A stretch of DNA of 64,000 nucleotides from Sphingomonas endophytica (GTDB lineage Bacteria; Pseudomonadota; Alphaproteobacteria; Sphingomonadales; Sphingomonadaceae). The notes below the pieces were generated by a model, which searched no databases, was not told where the DNA came from, and was given only the letters and a program-made list of their open reading frames with translations. The stretch's first letter is position 1. Each line of letters opens with the position of its first letter. The translations under genes were made by a program, and so were the position numbers. The stretch covers positions 372,001-436,000 of the forward strand of contig NZ_JACIJN010000002.1 of NCBI RefSeq assembly GCF_014199415.1, read 5' to 3'. Of the stretch, positions 58,619-64,000 are shown piece by piece.

Positions 58619-60649
58619 ATGAAAATCCTGATCTCCGCGACTCTGCTCGCGCTTGCCGCCACCACTGCCGCGCCGGCCATCGCCCGGCAGCTCACCATCG
58701 ACGATGTCACCACGCTCAGCCGTATCGGCGCGCCGACGATGTCGAAGGACGGGCGCTGGCTGGTCTGGGCGCAGCGCGAAACCGATGTCGCTGCCGATCG
58801 CGGGCGCTACGATCTGTGGAAGCTCGATCTGACCCGCAAGGGCGCGCCGCCGGTCAAGCTCGCCGCCGATCCGCAGCGCGACGAGAACGACCCGCAGCTG
58901 ATCGGCAACACCGTCTATTTCAGCGCCGACGATGCGCTCTGGTCGGTGCCGGTGGCGGGCGGCACGCCGCGGCGGCTGACCGACTTCAAGGGCGGCTTCA
59001 ACGGCTTCAAGGTCGCGCCGACCGGTGATCGTGTCCTGATCTGGGCGGATCGCCGCCCCGGCGCGCCGTCGCTGGAGCTGCCCGTCGAGAAGAAGGCGGC
59101 GAACGCCGGCAGCGGCCGCACCTATGACCAGTTGTTCGTGCGGCATTGGGATACGTGGGCGGACGGCAATCGCTCGCAATTGTTCGTGCTGCCGCTGACC
59201 GCGGCGGGCGCGCGCGGCAACGGGCAGGCGCTGGCGCCGACGCTGCTCGGCGACACGCCGTCCAAGCCGTTCGGCGGCGCGGAGGAAGTGAACTGGAGCC
59301 CGGACGGCCGCACCGTCTATTTCGCGCTGCGCGAGCCGGGACGGATCGAGCCGCTCTCGACCAATCTCGACATCTTTTCGGTCCCCGCCGACGCCAGCGC
59401 GGCGCCGACCAACCTGACCGCCGCCAATCAGGCCACCGACACGCAACCGGCAGTATCCCCCGACGGGCGCAAGCTGGCGTGGCTGGCGATGCGGCGCGCG
59501 GGCTATGAGGCGGATCGGTTCGTGGTGATGGTGCGCGATCTGGCGTCGGGGCAGACGGTCTCGCTGACCGAGCGCTGGGATCGCTCGCCGGGGGCGCTGC
59601 AATGGGCGCCCGACTCGCGCTCGCTGTACGTCACCGCCGACGACACGCAGGAAACCCCGCTGTTTCAGGTCGATGTCGCGCATGGGCAGGTGACGCGGCT
59701 GACCGGCGAGGGGCATGTCTCGGGCGTCGCGGTCGGCGCGCAGGGCGTGGTGGTGGCGATGAACAGCCTGACCGCGCCCGACGATTTCTACCGGGTCGGC
59801 CCGCAGCGCAGCACGCTGCGGCTGACGCAGGTCAACGCCGCGCGGCTGGCCGGGATCGACATGCCGACGGTCGAGCGGTTCAGCTTCAAGGGCGCGAACG
59901 GGGACACCGTCTGGGGCTATGCGGTGCATCCCTACGGCGTGGCGGGCAAGGTTCCGGTCGCTTTCATGGTGCATGGCGGGCCGCAGGGATCGAGCAACAA
60001 CAGTTGGTCGTACCGCTGGAACCCCGCGGTGTTCGCGGGTGCCGGTTACGGGCTGGTCGCGGTCGATTTCCACGGCTCGACCGGTTACGGGCAGGCGTTC
60101 ACCGATGCGATCCGCAACAATTGGGGCGGCTGGCCGCTCGAGGACCTGCAAAAGGGGCTCGTCGCCGCGACGACGAAGTTCGCGTGGCTCGATGGCGACA
60201 ATGCCTGTGCGCTCGGCGCGAGCTATGGCGGCTATATGATGAACTGGATTGAGGGGCGCTGGCCCGACCGCTTCAAGTGCATCGTCCAGCACGACGGCGT
60301 CTTCGATGCGCGCGCGATGGCCTATGAGACCGAGGAACTCTGGTTCGACGAGTGGGAGCACGGCGGGAAGGCGTACTTCCAGGACCCGCAGGCATTCGAA
60401 AAGTGGAACCCGGTGAATTACGTCGACAAGTGGAAGACGCCACAACTCGTCATCACCGGCGAGAAGGACTTCCGTATCCCCTATACGCAGGGGCTGGCGG
60501 CGTTCACCGCGCTCCAGCGGCGCGACATTCCGTCGCGGTTGGTGGTGTTCCCCAACGAGAACCATTGGGTGCTGAAGCCCGCCAACTCGCGGCAATGGTA
60601 TCGCGAGGTGCTGGGCTGGATGGACCGCTGGACGAAGGGCGCGCGATAG
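58619..60649 (+). CDS. S9 family peptidase (acylaminoacyl/prolyl-oligopeptidase type)
   Basis: The 676-residue protein has a signal peptide (LISATLLALAATTAAPAIA). A seven-bladed WD40-like propeller follows (repeats such as SKDGRWLVWAQRE, SPDGRTVYFALRE, SPDGRKLAWLAM). The alpha/beta-hydrolase part has the nucleophile in GASYGGYMMN (about 533), Asp in GEKDFRIPY (about 617) and His in NENHWVLKP (about 649). It cleaves oligopeptides, probably in the periplasm. ATG 58619 is chosen since the signal starts there. Confidence 0.93.
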   Translation: MKILISATLLALAATTAAPAIARQLTIDDVTTLSRIGAPTMSKDGRWLVWAQRETDVAADRGRYDLWKLDLTRKGAPPVKLAADPQRDENDPQLIGNTVYFSADDALWSVPVAGGTPRRLTDFKGGFNGFKVAPTGDRVLIWADRRPGAPSLELPVEKKAANAGSGRTYDQLFVRHWDTWADGNRSQLFVLPLTAAGARGNGQALAPTLLGDTPSKPFGGAEEVNWSPDGRTVYFALREPGRIEPLSTNLDIFSVPADASAAPTNLTAANQATDTQPAVSPDGRKLAWLAMRRAGYEADRFVVMVRDLASGQTVSLTERWDRSPGALQWAPDSRSLYVTADDTQETPLFQVDVAHGQVTRLTGEGHVSGVAVGAQGVVVAMNSLTAPDDFYRVGPQRSTLRLTQVNAARLAGIDMPTVERFSFKGANGDTVWGYAVHPYGVAGKVPVAFMVHGGPQGSSNNSWSYRWNPAVFAGAGYGLVAVDFHGSTGYGQAFTDAIRNNWGGWPLEDLQKGLVAATTKFAWLDGDNACALGASYGGYMMNWIEGRWPDRFKCIVQHDGVFDARAMAYETEELWFDEWEHGGKAYFQDPQAFEKWNPVNYVDKWKTPQLVITGEKDFRIPYTQGLAAFTALQRRDIPSRLVVFPNENHWVLKPANSRQWYREVLGWMDRWTKGAR

Positions 60650-60686
60650 GACCGATCAACGTTTTAGCGAGCGCCCGCCCTCTTTC

Positions 60687-60768
60687 CGTCATCCCGGACT
60701 TGATCCGGGACCCCGCTTCTACCGCGGTTGCCGAAAAAGCGGGGCCCCGGATCAAGTCCGGGGCGACG
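60687..60768. repeat. REP element with inverted arms, second copy
   Basis: CGTCATCCCGGACTTGATCC... and ...GGATCAAGTCCGGGGCGACG form long inverted arms, with CCCCGCTT / AAGCGGGG inside. It lies between the convergent peptidase and hemerythrin genes and can form a large hairpin. Confidence 0.8.
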
Positions 60769-60804
60769 AAGGAGGGTGCCGCTTCCTCGTAAGTGGAGCA
60801 AACT

Positions 60805-61188
60805 CTAAGCCGCCGACAGGTGCGGGAAGAGTTCACGCTCCTCCCACGCCAGCCGCATCCGCATTCGCTGCTGCAGTTTGAGTACCGCCTTTGAATAATC
60901 GTCCCATTCGCCGGGGATGCGCGACGGCGGCCAGGTCCGGACATGCGCGCTATATTCGGCGAGCAGCGCCTGCATGTCCGCGGCCAGCGCGGCGGCAAGC
61001 GGCGTACCCGGCAGCAGCCGCCCGGTTTCGTGATCCTCGTCGATGCGGTGACGGTGCAGCAGCTGCGAGAACAGCACCCGCTCGCGCAGCATCTCCGCCG
61101 CCACCGCATCGTGGCCGCGCGTCAGCAGCGTGGAAAACCGCTGCATCGCTGCGCGGATTTCGTCGTGATCGTTCTGGAATCGCCCCAT
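60805..61188 (-). CDS. Hemerythrin HHE domain protein
   Basis: The protein is about 127 residues (ATG 61188, MGRFQNDHDEIRAAMQRFS). It has the His/Glu pattern of hemerythrin-like four-helix bundles (NDHDEI, HRIDEDHETGRL, WEERELFPHLSA), which bind a di-iron centre. The possible roles are oxygen or NO sensing and iron-related stress. It is divergent from valS. Confidence 0.8.
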   Translation of the reverse strand: MGRFQNDHDEIRAAMQRFSTLLTRGHDAVAAEMLRERVLFSQLLHRHRIDEDHETGRLLPGTPLAAALAADMQALLAEYSAHVRTWPPSRIPGEWDDYSKAVLKLQQRMRMRLAWEERELFPHLSAA

Positions 61189-61290
61189 TCTTTGCCCGCC
61201 CCCTGCACGGGTGCCGGGTAAGGCGCGGGAGTTAAGCAAGTGTTGGCCGGCGGCTTCTCAGCGCGGGAAGCTGTGGCTACAGACACGGAC

Positions 61291-64000
61291 ATGACCGAGC
61301 TTCCCAAGACCTTCGACCCCGCCGCCATCGAGTCCAAATGGTATGCCCATTGGGAGGACAAGGGCCTGTTCCGCCCCGACCGCCCCAATGCCGAGCCGTG
61401 GACGATCGTCAACCCGCCGCCCAACGTGACGGGCTCGCTGCACATCGGCCATGCGCTCGACAATACGCTGCAGGACATATTGACGCGTCACGCGCGGCTG
61501 AAGGGCAAGGATGCGTTGTGGGTGGTCGGCACCGACCATGCCGGGATCGCGACGCAGATGGTGGTCGAGCGGCAGATGGCCGCGGCGGGCGAGAAGCGCA
61601 CCGACCTGACTCGCGAGGCGTTCGTCGACAAGGTATGGGAGTGGAAGGCGGAGAGCGGCGGGCAGATCACGCGCCAGCTCCGCCGGCTCGGCTGTTCGAT
61701 GGACTGGGCCAACGAACGGTTCACGATGGACCCCGGCTTCAGCAAGGCGGTGCTGAAGGTGTTCGTCGAACTTCACGCGCGCGGGCTGCTGTATCGCGAC
61801 AAGCGACTGGTCAATTGGGACCCGGGCCTCGGCACCGCGATCAGCGACCTCGAGGTCGAGACGCGCGAGGTGCGCGGCAGCTTCTGGCACCTGCGCTATC
61901 CGCTCGCGGACGGATCGGGGCATATCGATGTCGCGACGACGCGGCCCGAGACGATGCTCGCCGATATGGCGGTGGCGGTGCACCCCGAGGACGAGCGCTA
62001 TCGTGCCTTGGTCGGGCGGCAGGTGCGGCTGCCGATCACCGGTCGGCTGATTCCGATCGTGCCCGACGTACATGCCGATCCGGCGCTCGGCTCGGGCGCG
62101 GTGAAGATCACGCCGGGGCATGATTTCAACGACTTCGAGGTCGGTCGCCGCGCCGGGATCGAGGCGCGCGACATGCTCAACATGCTCGATGCGCAGGCGC
62201 GGGTGGTGCAGACCGTCGACGGGAAGATTCCCGTCGAGTTCCTAGTCCTCCCAGCGAATGACCCGAAGGCAGAGCAGGATGCACGCCGACTGGTGATCCA
62301 GCGACTCAAAGAGGCCGGAGCGCTGATCCCGCATGTCGACAAGGACGGTGTCGAACATGATGCCGAGGCGCGGACGATCCAGACGCCTTACGGCGATCGC
62401 TCGGGGGTGGTGATCGAGCCGTGGCTGACCGACCAATGGTATGTCGATGCCGCGACCTTGGCGAAGCCGGCGATCGAGGCGGTGCGTTCGGGGAAGATCA
62501 GGATTGTGCCCAAGACGTGGGAGAAGACCTTCTTCAACTGGATGGAGAATATCCAGCCGTGGTGCGTGTCGCGGCAATTGTGGTGGGGGCATCGGATTCC
62601 GGCATGGTTTGGTTTTGGCATTCAGCCGAATGGCAGGTTGTCCATTCATCTTCCGGACGATGACAGTCGGCGGGACGCCGGAACGGGTGAAGATAAAGCA
62701 TTTGTTGCAGTTGATGAAGCGGCTGCCATCGCAAGCGCCGCCGAAACTTATCGGGGTCGCAAAATTATCGTAGTAGAAGGCCGGGCAGAAGCCGTGGCGT
62801 TCTTTATGGAGAACCCAGACGCATTCGCGACGACTGCTCCTATTTGGCAAGACCCTGACGTCCTCGACACGTGGTTTTCGAGCGCGCTGTGGCCGTTCGC
62901 GACCTTGGGTTGGCCGGGCTCGGACAGCCCCTCCCCTTCAGGGGAGGGGTCGGGGGTGGGGGACGTCTCACCGCGACCATCGCCCAAGACTGCCCCACCC
63001 CAAACCCCTCCCCTGAAGGGGAGGGGCTTAGAGGGCGCACAACTCCACGGCCGCTACCCGAACGACGTGCTGATCTCCGGCTTCGACATCCTGTTCTTCT
63101 GGGATGCGCGGATGATGATGCAGGGCATCGAGTTCATGGGCGACGTGCCGTTCAGGACGCTCTACCTGCACGGCCTCGTCCGCGCGGCGGACGGCGCGAA
63201 GATGTCGAAGTCGAAGGGCAATACCGTCGATCCGCTCGGGCTGATCGACGCCTATGGCGCCGACGCGCTGCGCTTCTTCATGGCGGCGATGGAGAGCCAG
63301 GGCCGCGACATCAAGATGGATGAGAAGCGCGTCGAGGGCTATCGCAACTTCGCGACCAAGCTGTGGAACGCCAGCCGCTTCGCACAGGCGAACGGCATCG
63401 GCGGGTCGACGACGATCGAGCCGCCGGTCGCGACCTTGGCGGTCAACAAGTGGATCATCGCCGAGACGGTGGCGGCGGTGCAGGCGGTCGACCTCGCGCT
63501 GGCCGACTATCGCTTCGATGCGGCGGCTAACGCGATCTATCAGTTCGTGTGGAGCCGGTTCTGCGACTGGTATCTCGAACTCATTAAAGGCGCGATTGAC
63601 GACGAGACCAAGGCGGTCGCGGGCTGGGTGCTCGATCAGATCCTGATCCTGCTCCACCCGTTCATGCCGTTCATCACCGAGGAATTGTGGCACGCGCTTG
63701 CCCCGCGCACGCATGAGCTGATCGTCGCGCACTGGCCGATGGCGGATGCGCGCGCGCTCGACCCGGCGGCCACGGCGCAGATCGGGCGTGCGATCGGATT
63801 GATCGAGGCGGTGCGCGGCGCGCGCGCCGAACTCAACGTTCCGCCGGGGGCGAAGATCGCGCTGCACACCGGCGCCGGCGAGGTGCCGGCGGAGATCGCG
63901 CCCTATGTCGAGCGGCTGGCGCGGGTGACGCTGACCGCGGGCGAGGCGCAGGGCGCGCGCGCGCCGATCCTGTGGGGCGCGGAGACGTTCGCGTTGGCGC
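61291..64000 (+). CDS. valS: Valyl-tRNA synthetase (3' end outside window)
   Basis: The frame is open from ATG 61291 (GTG 61273 in frame upstream) to the window end, at least 903 residues. ValRS marks are [19 protein letters not shown] (HIGH), [13 protein letters not shown], the editing-domain [61 protein letters not shown] and [14 protein letters not shown] (KMSKS). It attaches valine to tRNA-Val. Two stretches are odd: about 62600-62850 has AT-richer codons and is longer than usual; 62926-63031 is an in-frame palindromic element. Confidence 0.95.
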   Translation, partial: MTELPKTFDPAAIESKWYAHWEDKGLFRPDRPNAEPWTIVNPPPNVTGSLHIGHALDNTLQDILTRHARLKGKDALWVVGTDHAGIATQMVVERQMAAAGEKRTDLTREAFVDKVWEWKAESGGQITRQLRRLGCSMDWANERFTMDPGFSKAVLKVFVELHARGLLYRDKRLVNWDPGLGTAISDLEVETREVRGSFWHLRYPLADGSGHIDVATTRPETMLADMAVAVHPEDERYRALVGRQVRLPITGRLIPIVPDVHADPALGSGAVKITPGHDFNDFEVGRRAGIEARDMLNMLDAQARVVQTVDGKIPVEFLVLPANDPKAEQDARRLVIQRLKEAGALIPHVDKDGVEHDAEARTIQTPYGDRSGVVIEPWLTDQWYVDAATLAKPAIEAVRSGKIRIVPKTWEKTFFNWMENIQPWCVSRQLWWGHRIPAWFGFGIQPNGRLSIHLPDDDSRRDAGTGEDKAFVAVDEAAAIASAAETYRGRKIIVVEGRAEAVAFFMENPDAFATTAPIWQDPDVLDTWFSSALWPFATLGWPGSDSPSPSGEGSGVGDVSPRPSPKTAPPQTPPLKGRGLEGAQLHGRYPNDVLISGFDILFFWDARMMMQGIEFMGDVPFRTLYLHGLVRAADGAKMSKSKGNTVDPLGLIDAYGADALRFFMAAMESQGRDIKMDEKRVEGYRNFATKLWNASRFAQANGIGGSTTIEPPVATLAVNKWIIAETVAAVQAVDLALADYRFDAAANAIYQFVWSRFCDWYLELIKGAIDDETKAVAGWVLDQILILLHPFMPFITEELWHALAPRTHELIVAHWPMADARALDPAATAQIGRAIGLIEAVRGARAELNVPPGAKIALHTGAGEVPAEIAPYVERLARVTLTAGEAQGARAPILWGAETFALA
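62926..63031. repeat. Palindromic REP-type element inside the valS reading frame
   Basis: AGCCCCTCCCCTTCAGGGGA (from 62926) and its inverted copy (to 63031, CCCCTGAAGGGGAGGGGCT) are 36-base arms with few mismatches around a 34-base middle. The frame stays open and adds about 40 residues ([16 protein letters not shown]... ...[13 protein letters not shown]) between ATLGWP and [14 protein letters not shown]. Confidence 0.85.

Overview
The window is chromosomal DNA of a high-GC alphaproteobacterium, most probably a sphingomonad (Sphingomonas or a close relative). The indications are enolase next to ftsB, aroK-aroB, an AccA/XerD pair, a PopZ/DUF2497 protein, a TolC/Pcm-type pair, and a PEPxxWA-type C-terminal sorting signal that is characteristic of this group. 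Placement rests on protein recognition by eye, not on a database search.

Left chromosomal part (1-15,532). The 3' end of greA overlaps an APH(3')-like kinase gene. Then come ftsB and eno on the minus strand, and a four-gene cluster of small membrane-associated proteins (DUF883/YqjE/DUF3618-like). After these lie a DUF4170 protein, an alpha/beta hydrolase, aroK-aroB, a 45-residue membrane peptide followed by a secreted protein of unknown function, xerD, accA, two Flp pilins and a MutT-type Nudix hydrolase. A cobalamin riboswitch then leads a btuFCD-type vitamin B12 ABC importer operon. A tRNA-Cys(GCA) gene on the minus strand closes this part.

Prophage (about 15,533-55,441). A perfect 62-bp direct repeat (15,533-15,594 and 55,380-55,441) marks a complete-looking temperate siphophage of about 40 kb inserted in the 5' half of tRNA-Cys. 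Its modules run as follows: a low-GC SEFIR-domain gene at attL; a leftward int-xis operon; a CI-like S24 repressor and Cro-like gene with repeated 13-bp palindromic operators; replication (regulators, DNA methyltransferase, CHC2 primase, GapR/DUF2312 protein, SF3 helicase); packaging and head (Nu1-like small terminase, GpA large terminase, gpW-like joiner, portal, protease-capsid fusion, DUF2190 protein, FII-like joiner); tail (HK97 gp10-like, DUF3168, tube, frameshifted chaperone pair, tape measure, tip proteins, J-like protein with a TIM-barrel-like part); lysis (membrane protein, LydA-like holin, N-acetylmuramidase, Rz/Rz1); a secreted SGNH hydrolase; and a long accessory stretch (HicAB, a HTH regulator, a membrane-anchored LuxR-type HTH protein with partners, a PEP-CTERM protein, and an AT-rich gene for a C-terminally anchored 428-residue protein) up to attR.

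The integration point is unusual. The shared core lies at the 5' side of the tRNA, so insertion cuts the tRNA from its own promoter. The element carries a substitute promoter at exactly the same distance (TTGACG-N17-CATTTG against the displaced TTGACA-N17-CATCTG).

Right chromosomal part (55,442-64,000). This holds a Pcm-like methyltransferase, a TolC-family outer membrane protein, a PopZ-like protein, an S9 peptidase, a hemerythrin-domain protein and the 5' part of valS. Two inverted-repeat REP elements lie between genes here, and a third palindromic element sits in frame inside valS.
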